From Pararhodospirillum photometricum DSM 122 (GTDB taxonomy: Bacteria > Pseudomonadota > Alphaproteobacteria > Rhodospirillales > Rhodospirillaceae), in contig NC_017059.1 in NCBI RefSeq assembly GCF_000284415.1, positions 1,089,574-1,095,529 of the forward strand: a DNA stretch of 5,956 nucleotides, given 5' to 3'. Positions 1 through 5,885 of the stretch are shown piece after piece. Under the pieces are notes generated by a model that was given only the letters and a program-made list of their open reading frames with translations, searched no databases and had not been told where the DNA came from. Position 1 is the stretch's first letter; the number at the start of each line of letters is the position of its first letter. Made by a program: the position numbers and the translations under genes.

Positions 1-14
1 TCTATCCTTGACAT
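1..14 (-). CDS. Possible start of a downstream gene, cut by the window edge
   Basis: On the minus strand an ATG occupies 14-12. It is preceded by GAGGT at 26-22, leaving seven bases between GAGGT and the ATG, which is good Shine-Dalgarno spacing. This Shine-Dalgarno overlaps the TGA stop of the PAS-LytTR gene, an arrangement typical of a tightly spaced operon. Only four codons with no stop are visible, so the product cannot be named. If real, this gene would be cotranscribed with the regulator and could be part of its function or a target. The call rests only on the ribosome binding site and spacing. Confidence 0.35.
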
Positions 15-24
15 CCCCCCGACC

Positions 25-750
25 TCACACCGCCAGCAACCGCCGAACCAACCCCACCTTATCGCGACTGACCGGGATCAACTCGCCGTCATCCGCAAGG
101 CGCAGGCACAAGCGGCCGTCCAGGCGCTCGGCCGCCAGAACATGGCGCAAATTGACCAAGTGGCCGCGATGAACACGCACAAAGCGCCGGGGGTCCAGGC
201 GCCGTTCTAGGTCGGCCAGGGAGCGCGGGCAAAAGGCGCGAAAGCGCAGGGTGCGGGCCTCGGCATAGTGACCCTGGGCGCTCAGGCACACCACGTCTTC
301 GACATCGACCAAGGTGGTAACGCCGCCCTGACCGCGGACCACGGGGAGCTTGAGCAAGGGCGCCCCGGCCTCGGTCGATTCCCCCATTTGGCCGTCGCCC
401 AAGGTGTGAAACATCATGCACAGCCCGGCCTCGCCGACCAGTCGGGTGACCTTGGCGACCAAGCTGCCCATGGGGGTGGTGACGACCAGGGCCGCTTCGC
501 CCTCGGGGGTATCGCGGGCGCAGTCGATCAGCCAGCGCACCTTAGCGCGGGCGCTTGGGGGGTGGAGGTCGAGCAGGTCCACGCCTTGCCAGGGGCGCGC
601 CTCGTCCTGGCCCAGCAGCCGCAGGGCCACCGGGTTGACCGAACGGATGCGCCCGGCGTCGTCGAGGATGACCACGCCGACCGGCGTGCGTTGCAGCCGA
701 TACTCGAACGAGGCCTTTTCGGGGCGGGGCGGGGTGAGAGGGTCGGTCAT
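25..750 (-). CDS. PAS-LytTR one-component transcriptional regulator, RcoM-like
   Basis: The 241-residue protein has an N-terminal PAS domain at about residues 15-118 and a C-terminal LytTR DNA-binding domain at about 132-241. The PAS part shows the usual start (TPVGVVILDDAGRI, then VNPVALRLLG). The LytTR hallmark is RFVRVHRGHLVNL at 189-201, followed by PVSRDK at 226-231. There is no receiver, kinase or membrane segment, so it should be a cytosolic single-component sensor. PAS-LytTR is the architecture of RcoM, the haem-based CO sensor of Burkholderia (Fe(II) ligands His74 and Met104). Here His63, in LLDLHPPSARAKV, and Met94, in TTPMGSLVAKV, are 31 residues apart, against 30 in RcoM. The RcoM ferric ligand Cys94 has no obvious counterpart; the nearest cysteine is Cys77. 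Haem or CO sensing is therefore inferred, while the domain calls are firm. No strong Shine-Dalgarno precedes the ATG, but no ATG or GTG in the same frame was found nearby upstream. The gene is divergent from the PLP enzyme gene. Confidence 0.85.
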   Translation of the reverse strand: MTDPLTPPRPEKASFEYRLQRTPVGVVILDDAGRIRSVNPVALRLLGQDEARPWQGVDLLDLHPPSARAKVRWLIDCARDTPEGEAALVVTTPMGSLVAKVTRLVGEAGLCMMFHTLGDGQMGESTEAGAPLLKLPVVRGQGGVTTLVDVEDVVCLSAQGHYAEARTLRFRAFCPRSLADLERRLDPRRFVRVHRGHLVNLRHVLAAERLDGRLCLRLADDGELIPVSRDKVGLVRRLLAV

Positions 751-834
751 GGTCCGGCGGCGATCACTGGAGAAATTGCGTCGGTCGTGGGATGATATCC
801 TGTGTCTTCTTGAAAGCCTGGAAGAGCAAGGGGA

Positions 835-941
835 AAAGGGAAGGCTGGGCCCCAGACCCCTCCATCCCTGGGTTCGCGTCGTCCGCAGGGCTAAAATCGA
901 ACGAGGGGTCTGGGGAGGCCCGCCTCCCCAGCCTTCCCTTT
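835..941. repeat. REP/MITE-like imperfect palindrome
   Basis: The left arm 835-849 is the exact reverse complement of 927-941 (15 bp), and the adjoining 850-862 is the exact reverse complement of 903-915 (13 bp). The right arm carries 11 extra bases (916-926), which let it fold alone as GGGGAGG (912-918), a four-base loop, and CCTCCCC (923-929). The 40-base centre (863-902) holds a further CCCTG/CAGGG stem (866-870 with 886-890). The element lies between divergent genes, where a transcription terminator would have no gene to end. It looks like an interspersed, possibly mobile, non-autonomous palindromic repeat. Whether it is repeated elsewhere cannot be seen from one window. Confidence 0.7.
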
Positions 942-986
942 ATTCACCGGGCTTTTTGCTGAGCGTTTGAGAAAATCATCGTCGCT

Positions 987-991
987 GGGAG
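987..991 (+). promoter_or_regulatory. Ribosome binding site of the PLP enzyme gene
   Basis: GGGAG lies nine bases upstream of the ATG at 1001 and supports that start. The conserved N-terminal block of the protein begins soon after it. Confidence 0.55.
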
Positions 992-1000
992 TACGTTGTC

Positions 1001-2158
1001 ATGGCCGCCACGCCGCCGCTGTCCCTGTCCCCGGAAACCCTGGCCGCCGGCGCCCTGGGGTTCGAGGAACCGCTGACGGGCGGTCTGGTCCCCCCGCTGC
1101 ATACGTCGACCACCTATATGCGCGATGCGGACACCGGCTACGCTCGGGGCCACGTCTACGCTCGTCCTGATAATCCCACAGCCGCAACGCCCGCCGCCCT
1201 TCTCACCGCCTTGGAAGGGGGGCACGACAGCGTGTTGTTTGCCTCGGGCATGGCGGCGGCCACCGCCGTGTTTCAGGCCTTGGCCCCGGGCGATCACGTG
1301 ATCGTGCCTCGGGTGATGTACTGGGGCTTGCGCGCGTGGCTGCTGGATCATGGCACGCGCTGGGGGCTGGCGGTGACGGTCGTGGATGTCGAGGATCCCG
1401 ACGCCCTGAGGGCCGCCCTGCGTCCGGGCAAGACGCGGCTGGTGTGGATCGAGACGCCGGCCAATCCCTTGTGGGGCATCACCGATATCGCCGCCAGCGC
1501 CGAGATTGCCCATGCCGCCGGGGCGCTTCTGGTGGTTGATTCCACCGTGGCCACCCCGGTGCACACCCGGCCCCTGGCCTTGGGCGCGGATCTGGTGATG
1601 CACTCGGCCTCCAAGTATCTCAACGGCCATGGCGACGTGATCGCCGGCACCCTCACCACCGCCCGTGACGACGCCTTCTGGGCCCGGATCAAGGGGGTCC
1701 AGCGGCAGATCGGCGGCATCCTTGGTCCTTTCGAGGCGTGGCTGCTGCTGCGCGGGATGCGCACCTTGTTTGCCCGCGTGCGGGGGCAAAGCGCCAGTGC
1801 CCTGACCCTGGCCGAGCGGCTGGCCGGCCATCCCCAGGTGGCCGCCGTTCTTTACCCCGGCCTGCCGGACGCGCCCGGGCATCTCCTCGCCTGCCGCCAG
1901 ATGAGCGGGGGCTTTGGCGGGATGCTGTCGCTGCGAGTCAAGGGGGGAACCGAGGCCGCTCTCGCTGTGGCGGCCCGGGTTCAGGTGTGGCGGCGCGCCA
2001 CGTCGCTGGGTGGGGTGGAGAGCCTGATCGAGCACCGCGCCAGCATTGAAGGCCCGACGTCGCCGGTTCCGGGCGACCTGTTGCGCCTTTCGACCGGCCT
2101 GGAAGCCGTGGATGACCTCTATGCCGATCTGGCCACCGCTTTGGAGAGTCTGCGATGA
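1001..2158 (+). CDS. Trans-sulfuration family PLP enzyme (cystathionine gamma-synthase/beta-lyase-like)
   Basis: The 385-residue protein is a fold-type I, PLP-dependent enzyme of the Cys/Met metabolism family, at the family's usual length (E. coli MetB has 386). Visible landmarks are PPLHTSTTY (31-39), the cofactor phosphate and active-site block YARPDNPT (53-60), ASGMAA (81-86), Tyr107 in the position of the ring-stacking tyrosine, Asp180 in VVDSTVATP for the pyridine nitrogen, and the Schiff-base lysine Lys205 in SASKYLNGHGD. The C-terminal SLGGVESLIEHRAS and LLRLSTGLE blocks are also intact. Members catalyse beta- or gamma-elimination or replacement on cystathionine, O-acylhomoserine or related cysteine conjugates, in the cytosol. 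Sequence alone does not settle which. The segment around Tyr107 (MYWGLRAWL) differs from the CYGGSYRLF-like form of classical MetB, so specificity may differ and metB or metC is not assigned. The stop overlaps the next gene's start as ATGA, indicating an operon with translational coupling. Confidence 0.88.
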   Translation: MAATPPLSLSPETLAAGALGFEEPLTGGLVPPLHTSTTYMRDADTGYARGHVYARPDNPTAATPAALLTALEGGHDSVLFASGMAAATAVFQALAPGDHVIVPRVMYWGLRAWLLDHGTRWGLAVTVVDVEDPDALRAALRPGKTRLVWIETPANPLWGITDIAASAEIAHAAGALLVVDSTVATPVHTRPLALGADLVMHSASKYLNGHGDVIAGTLTTARDDAFWARIKGVQRQIGGILGPFEAWLLLRGMRTLFARVRGQSASALTLAERLAGHPQVAAVLYPGLPDAPGHLLACRQMSGGFGGMLSLRVKGGTEAALAVAARVQVWRRATSLGGVESLIEHRASIEGPTSPVPGDLLRLSTGLEAVDDLYADLATALESLR

Positions 2159-3339
2159 CCGCGCCCCCGCCCTCCTACCTGGAGCGCGTCGCTCCGTTTA
2201 TCGACCCCATGACCGCTTGGCGCCGCGCCTTGCACGCTTTGCCCGAACTCAGCTATGCCGAAAGCCAGACCGCCGATCTGGTGGCCCAGACCCTGGCCGA
2301 GCAGGGCCTCAGCGTCCACCGGGGGCTGGCCGGCACCGGGGTGGTCGGCACCTTGCACGGACGGCACTTGGGCGAACGGGCGATCGGCCTGCGTGCTGAC
2401 ATGGACGCCCTGCCCATCCAGGAAATCAACGACCTGCCCCACGCCTCGCGTCACCCCGGCGTCATGCACGCCTGCGGCCACGATGGCCATACCGCCATGC
2501 TCTTGGGGGCCGCCTGCGCTTTGGCCCACAGCCGCGATTTTGCCGGCACCGTGCATTTCATCTTCCAGCCCGCCGAGGAGGGCCGGGGCGGGGCGCGCAA
2601 GATGATCGACGACGGCTTGTTTCGCCTGTTTCCCGTCGAAGCCGTCTACGGGCTGCACAACTGGCCCGAACTGCCGGCCGGCGTCTTTGCCGTGCACCCG
2701 GGCCCGGTCATGGCGGCTTGCGATGCCTTTACCATCAGCATTCGCGGCTGCGGCGGGCATGCCGCCATGCCCCACCAGACCGTGGATCCCGTGTTGATCG
2801 CCGGCCATGTCCTGACCGCCGCCCAGAGCCTGATCAGCCGCAGCACCAATCCTTTTGAGTCGGCCGTGGTGTCCGTCACCCGCCTGGAAGCCGGCACCGC
2901 CTTTAACGTCATCCCCGACGAGGCCCGGCTGTGGGGCACCATTCGCAGCTTCGACCCGACCACCCGGCGCATGCTGCATGACAAGCTCGACCGGCTGGTG
3001 GCGCACATCGCCGCTGCCTTTGGCGCCGAGGCCCAGTTGGTTATCGAACCCCGGGCCAGCGCGACCATCAACCACCGCAGTGAGGCCGAGCGGGCGGCCC
3101 AGGCTGCGGCCCTGGTGGTGGGCGCCGACAAGGTGGTCCGCGACCTGCAACCCGCCATGACCGCCGAGGACTTCGGCGATCTGCTTAACGTCGTGCCCGG
3201 CGCCTACCTCTGGCTGGGCCAAGGCAACGACCGGGCGCCGTGCTACCTGCACCAGCCGGATTACGACTTCAACGATGCGGTGTTGGGGGTGGGCGCGGCG
3301 TTTTGGCTCGCGTTGGTCGAGAGCCTGCTGGCGCCTTAA
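2155..3339 (+). CDS. M20D family metallo-amidohydrolase (hippurate hydrolase / N-acyl-amino acid hydrolase type)
   Basis: The 394-residue protein belongs to the M20D peptidase group, which includes hippuricase, N-acyl-L-amino acid amidohydrolases and plant IAA-amino acid hydrolases. It would release an amino acid from an N-acyl conjugate using a bound metal pair. The key positions are present: RADMDALPIQE (80-90), Cys107 and His109 in HACGHDGHT, the Glu141-Glu142 pair in QPAEEG, His168 in GLHNWP, and His366 in LHQPDYDFND. The insert domain used for dimerisation in this family spans roughly 185-295 and contains GCGGHAAMPHQTVDP. No signal peptide or membrane segment is seen, so it is cytosolic. 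The ATG overlaps the TGA of the PLP enzyme gene (ATGA at 2155-2158), and GGAG at 2143-2146 sits eight bases upstream. The true acyl and amino acid substrates cannot be read from sequence. The pairing with a trans-sulfuration enzyme hints at a sulfur amino acid conjugate. Confidence 0.9.
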   Translation: MTAPPPSYLERVAPFIDPMTAWRRALHALPELSYAESQTADLVAQTLAEQGLSVHRGLAGTGVVGTLHGRHLGERAIGLRADMDALPIQEINDLPHASRHPGVMHACGHDGHTAMLLGAACALAHSRDFAGTVHFIFQPAEEGRGGARKMIDDGLFRLFPVEAVYGLHNWPELPAGVFAVHPGPVMAACDAFTISIRGCGGHAAMPHQTVDPVLIAGHVLTAAQSLISRSTNPFESAVVSVTRLEAGTAFNVIPDEARLWGTIRSFDPTTRRMLHDKLDRLVAHIAAAFGAEAQLVIEPRASATINHRSEAERAAQAAALVVGADKVVRDLQPAMTAEDFGDLLNVVPGAYLWLGQGNDRAPCYLHQPDYDFNDAVLGVGAAFWLALVESLLAP

Positions 3340-3356
3340 GGCAAGGCTGCTTTGCC
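3340..3356. terminator. Small hairpin between convergent genes, possible weak terminator
   Basis: GGCAA at 3340-3344 pairs with TTGCC at 3352-3356, extended by one G-T pair and closed by a five-base loop. It lies in the 23-base gap between the stops of the amidohydrolase gene and the convergent hrpB reading frame, where a bidirectional terminator would be useful. No T-run follows on either strand, so intrinsic termination is doubtful. Confidence 0.3.
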
Positions 3357-3362
3357 CCGTTC

Positions 3363-4994
3363 TCACGCCTTGCGGGGTTTGGTGCGGTTGGTGGCGTCGG
3401 CCAAGGTGGGGTCCTCGGGCCAGGGGTGTTTGGGGTAGCGGCCACGCATATCCTTGCGCACGGCGGCATAGGACGTTTTCCAGAAGCCGGCGAGGTCTCG
3501 GGTGACTTGCAGGGGGCGGCCGGCCGGGGAAAGCAGGTGGATGAGCACGGGACGGCCGGCGACAGTCGGGGTCTGGGTCAGGCCGAAGAGTTGCTGGACG
3601 CGGGCGGCGAGGACGGGGCCGTCGGCATCGGTATAGTCGAGGGGAACGGGGACGCCGCTTGGGACCACCAGGGTCCGGGGGGCAAGGCGCTCCAGGTCGG
3701 CGAGGCGCTGGCGGCCGATGTGATCCTTGAGGGCGTCGGCCAGGGGCAGGCGGGTGAAATGGCTGCGCCGGGTGATGCCGGGCAGGAAGGGGCCTAGCCA
3801 AGTCTCGAGGGTGTCGAGAAGGGCGCTATCGCCGAGATCGGGCCACCCGTCCTGGGGGCGGGCGGTGGCGAGGAAGGTGACGCGGGCGCGAAGGCTGGTG
3901 GTTTCCGGGGTCCAGGGGAGGCAGGCAAGGCCCAGGCGGCGCAGGGCGTCGAGGACCACGGCGACGGCGCGGGGGCCGGGCGTGGGAAGGTCCTGGCTCT
4001 CGAGGACCAGGGCGCCGAGGCGGCGTTCGCGCCGGGCGATGACGGCTTCGGCGCGGGGATCCCAGGTGAGGGTTTCGACGGCGGTGGGGCTGAGGGTGGC
4101 GTCGATGTCGTCACGGTCGAGGGGGGCGGCAAGACGGATGCGTCCCTCGGTGCCCGTATCCTCGACGAGGTCAGCGACAACGAGATAGGGAGCGTGGGCT
4201 AGGGGCTCGTGCGGGTCGAGGCTGGCGCCCCGGCCAGAGGCGAGGAGAAAGCGGCCGGGGGCGCCGGGGCGGGCCTGGGCGACGCGGTCGGGATAGGCGA
4301 GGGCGAGCAGGCGGCCGCCGGCCTCGGGCGAGAGGGGCGGGCTCTTGTCGAGTTCGGCGAGGCCGACGCGGCGGCGGATCTGGCGCGCCGTGTCGCGTAC
4401 CCGGGCGAGGGCGTCGGCGCGGCCGGTTGGGGGGGCGGGCTGGCGGCTGAGGGCGAGGGCGAGGCGAGGGCGAAGGTCGGGGTCGCGCGCGCGTAAAAAT
4501 GTCGCGCTCTTCGAGGAGAGCGGCCAGCACGGCGGCGAGCGCCCCCTCCGAGGGGCTGGCCTCGGCGGCGGTGACGACCATGTGGGCGAGGCGCGGCGGC
4601 AGGGGCAGGCGGGCGAGGGCGCGGGCGTGCGCGGTGGCTTGACCCTGATCGTCGAGGGCGCCCAGGCTGTGCAGGAGGTCGCGGGCTTGGGCGAGGGCGC
4701 CGGCCGGAGGCGCGGTGGGCAGGGAGAGGCCCTCGGCGGTGGGCGGTCCCCACAGGGCAAGATCAAGGGCGAGGCCGGCAAGGTCGGCGGCCAGGATTTC
4801 CGGGGTTTCGTGGGCGGGCAGGGCGCGGTGTTCGGCCTCGGGCCACAGGCGCAGGCACAAGCCGGGTTCCAGGCGGCCGGCGCGGCCGCGCCGCTGCTCG
4901 GCGCCGGCTTGGGAGATGCGGACGGTTTCGAGGCGCGAGAGGCCGCGCCGGGGATCGAAGCGCGGGGCGCGGCGCAGGCCGCCATCGACGACAA
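3363..4994 (-). CDS. hrpB: HrpB C-terminal fragment in the same frame as the N-terminus
   Basis: The frame is open from 4994, but only the part below about 4496 is genuine HrpB sequence, beginning at LRARDPDLRPRLALALSR. The stretch above that is an overlapping wrong-frame reading of the middle third. The genuine part is the helicase-associated tail and the HrpB-specific C-terminus, including LTWDPRAEAV, LVVPSGVPVPLDYTDADGP and LFGLTQTPTVAGRPVLIHLL. It has no initiation signal of its own and is best regarded as part of the one disrupted gene, not as a separate protein. Confidence 0.5.
   Translation of the reverse strand: MSSMAACAAPRASIPGAASRASKPSASPKPAPSSGAAAPAAWNPACACACGPRPNTAPCPPTKPRKSWPPTLPASPLILPCGDRPPPRASPCPPRLRPAPSPKPATSCTAWAPSTIRVKPPRTPAPSPACPCRRASPTWSSPPPRPAPRRGRSPPCWPLSSKSATFLRARDPDLRPRLALALSRQPAPPTGRADALARVRDTARQIRRRVGLAELDKSPPLSPEAGGRLLALAYPDRVAQARPGAPGRFLLASGRGASLDPHEPLAHAPYLVVADLVEDTGTEGRIRLAAPLDRDDIDATLSPTAVETLTWDPRAEAVIARRERRLGALVLESQDLPTPGPRAVAVVLDALRRLGLACLPWTPETTSLRARVTFLATARPQDGWPDLGDSALLDTLETWLGPFLPGITRRSHFTRLPLADALKDHIGRQRLADLERLAPRTLVVPSGVPVPLDYTDADGPVLAARVQQLFGLTQTPTVAGRPVLIHLLSPAGRPLQVTRDLAGFWKTSYAAVRKDMRGRYPKHPWPEDPTLADATNRTKPRKA
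4494..4498 (-). other. Second hrpB frameshift site: extra base in an A5/T5 run
   Basis: On the coding strand the sequence reads GACATTTTTACGCGC. The frame entering from upstream gives ...LLEERDIFTRAR and then a proline/arginine-rich nonsense reading. Removing one T gives ...LLEERDILRARDPDLRPRL, which joins smoothly to the HrpB C-terminal part. The lesion is therefore a +1 insertion in the T-run. Confidence 0.75.
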
Positions 4995-5012
4995 CCCGCA
5001 CGCCGTCGATGG

Positions 5013-5873
5013 TCAGGCTGGTTTCGGCGATGTCGGTGGCCAGCACCACCTTGCGGGTGCCCGGGGGGCGGGGGCGAGGGCGGCGTCCTGGTCGGTGGCG
5101 GGCAGGGCGCCGTAGAGGGGGCGCACGCTGACGCTGGCGGGCAGGCGCTGGGCGGCGAGGGCGGCTTGGGTCGCGCGGATTTCGCGCTCGCCGGGGAGGA
5201 AGGCGAGGACGCTGCCGGGCTCTTCGTCGAGCACGTCGGCGATAACCCGGGCCAGGGTCTCGGGCAGGGCGCGGGGGGCGGGGCGCTCCAGGTGGCGCAC
5301 GGCGACGGGGAACTGGCGGCCCTGGCTTTCCAGGACGCTGGCCCCGGGCAGCAGGCGGGCGACGGCGGCGCCGTCGAGGGTGGCGGACATGACGACGAGG
5401 CGCAGGTCGGGGCGCAGGGCGTCTTGGATGTCACGCAGGAGGGCGAAGGCGAGATCGCCGTCGAGGCCTCGTTCATGAAACTCATCAAGGATCACGCAGC
5501 CGACGCCGTCGAGGCCGGGGTCGTCGTGCAGGCGCCGGGTCAAGATGCCCTCGGTGATCACCTCGACGCGGGTGCGGGCCGAGACCTTGCTTTCCAGGCG
5601 CACGCGGTAGCCGAAGGTTTCTCCGACCGTTTCGCCATGCTCCTGGGCCATGCGCCGGGCGGCGGCGCGGGTGGCGAGGCGGCGGGGTTCGAGCATGAGG
5701 ATGCGCTGGCCGGCCAGCCACGGGGCGTCGAGGAGAGCAGGGGGCACCCGGGTGGTTTTGCCGGCGCCCGGGGGGGCGATGAGGACCACGCCCGGGTCGT
5801 GCTCCAGGCGCCGCAAAAGCTCGGGCAGGATGCTGGTGACGGGCAGGGCGGGCAGGGGGGAAGGGGCCGGCAT
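5013..5873 (-). CDS. hrpB: HrpB N-terminal fragment (RecA-like domain 1) before the first frameshift
   Basis: This is the part that would be translated from the sequence as given, 286 residues. It holds the nucleotide-binding lysine Lys39, the DEFH box at 130-133 and SATLD at 163-167, plus most of the entry into the second RecA-like domain (VLAFLPGEREIR). After about residue 270 the reading becomes spurious (ending WPPTSPKPA) because of the missing base near 5060-5068. Lacking motifs V and VI, such a product should not be an active helicase. Confidence 0.6.
   Translation of the reverse strand: MPAPSPLPALPVTSILPELLRRLEHDPGVVLIAPPGAGKTTRVPPALLDAPWLAGQRILMLEPRRLATRAAARRMAQEHGETVGETFGYRVRLESKVSARTRVEVITEGILTRRLHDDPGLDGVGCVILDEFHERGLDGDLAFALLRDIQDALRPDLRLVVMSATLDGAAVARLLPGASVLESQGRQFPVAVRHLERPAPRALPETLARVIADVLDEEPGSVLAFLPGEREIRATQAALAAQRLPASVSVRPLYGALPATDQDAALAPAPRAPARWCWPPTSPKPA
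5060..5068 (-). other. First hrpB frameshift site: missing base in a C3G6 run
   Basis: The coding strand gives ...ALAPAPR and then shifts to APARWCW. Adding one G or C within the run yields ALAPAPRGTRKVVLATDIAETS, the expected approach to helicase motif V. The lesion is therefore a one-base deletion. The exact base cannot be placed because the run is a homopolymer. Confidence 0.75.
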
Positions 5874-5881
5874 CGGGGAGA

Positions 5882-5885
5882 TCCT
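5882..5885 (-). promoter_or_regulatory. Ribosome binding site of hrpB
   Basis: AGGA on the minus strand lies eight bases upstream of the ATG at 5873-5871 and decides in favour of this start over other upstream candidates on the same strand, which are in a different frame. Confidence 0.5.

Larger units (their letters stand above)
751..1000. other. Divergent intergenic region
   Basis: These 250 bases separate the divergent regulator and PLP enzyme genes, so they must hold both promoters unless the genes are read from further away. No convincing -35/-10 pair could be picked out. The central part is occupied by a long imperfect palindrome (835-941). Open frames crossing the region have no coding character and start inside the regulator gene on the opposite strand. 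Confidence 0.6.
3363..5873 (-). pseudogene. hrpB: ATP-dependent helicase HrpB, reading frame broken by two compensating single-base indels
   Basis: Read through both lesions, this encodes an approximately 836-residue HrpB-type DEAH/RNA-helicase-like protein (E. coli HrpB has 809). Restored order: Walker A APPGAGKTT (33-41), EPRRLATR (62-69), motif II DEFHER (130-135), motif III SATLD (163-167), motif V VVLATDIAETSLTIDG (from about 276), motif VI QRRGRAGR (about 327-334), then a long tail ending in the HrpB-type block WKTSYAAVRKDMRGRYPKHP. The start at 5873 is backed by AGGA at 5885-5882, eight bases upstream. Residues to about 270 are read in one frame, about 270-459 in a second, and the remainder in the first again. 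The shifts are near 5060-5068 (one base lost) and 4494-4498 (one base gained). As written, translation would stop at 5015-5013 after 286 residues. Protein sequence on both sides is well conserved and carries no other lesion, so recent mutation or sequencing error is likelier than long decay. HrpB's cellular role is poorly defined; it is thought to be an RNA helicase. Confidence 0.85.

Noticed and set aside
962..1000. Possible LytTR-type direct repeats upstream of the PLP enzyme gene (AGCGTTTGA and TACGTTGTC)
   Set aside because: The matches to the LytTR consensus are partial and the spacing of about 30 bases start to start is larger than the usual 21-23.
944..2035. A 363-codon minus-strand open frame opposite the PLP enzyme gene
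   Set aside because: The composition is that of a reverse-complement shadow, with no motif, and the plus-strand gene has complete family landmarks.
2119..3801. A 560-codon minus-strand open frame opposite the amidohydrolase gene
   Set aside because: Its translation is low-complexity, rich in Gly, Pro, Arg and Ala, with no recognisable domain, and it lies over a well-conserved plus-strand gene. It is a high-GC shadow frame.
4441..4480. Short GGCGAG-type repeats
   Set aside because: They encode an alanine/leucine/arginine-rich part of HrpB and are explained by codon bias at high GC; no regular array is present.
3363..5873. Programmed ribosomal frameshifting in hrpB
   Set aside because: Two separate shifts of opposite sign would be needed with no recognisable slippery heptamer plus structure, and HrpB is not known to use recoding. 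Indels or sequencing errors in homopolymers are simpler.
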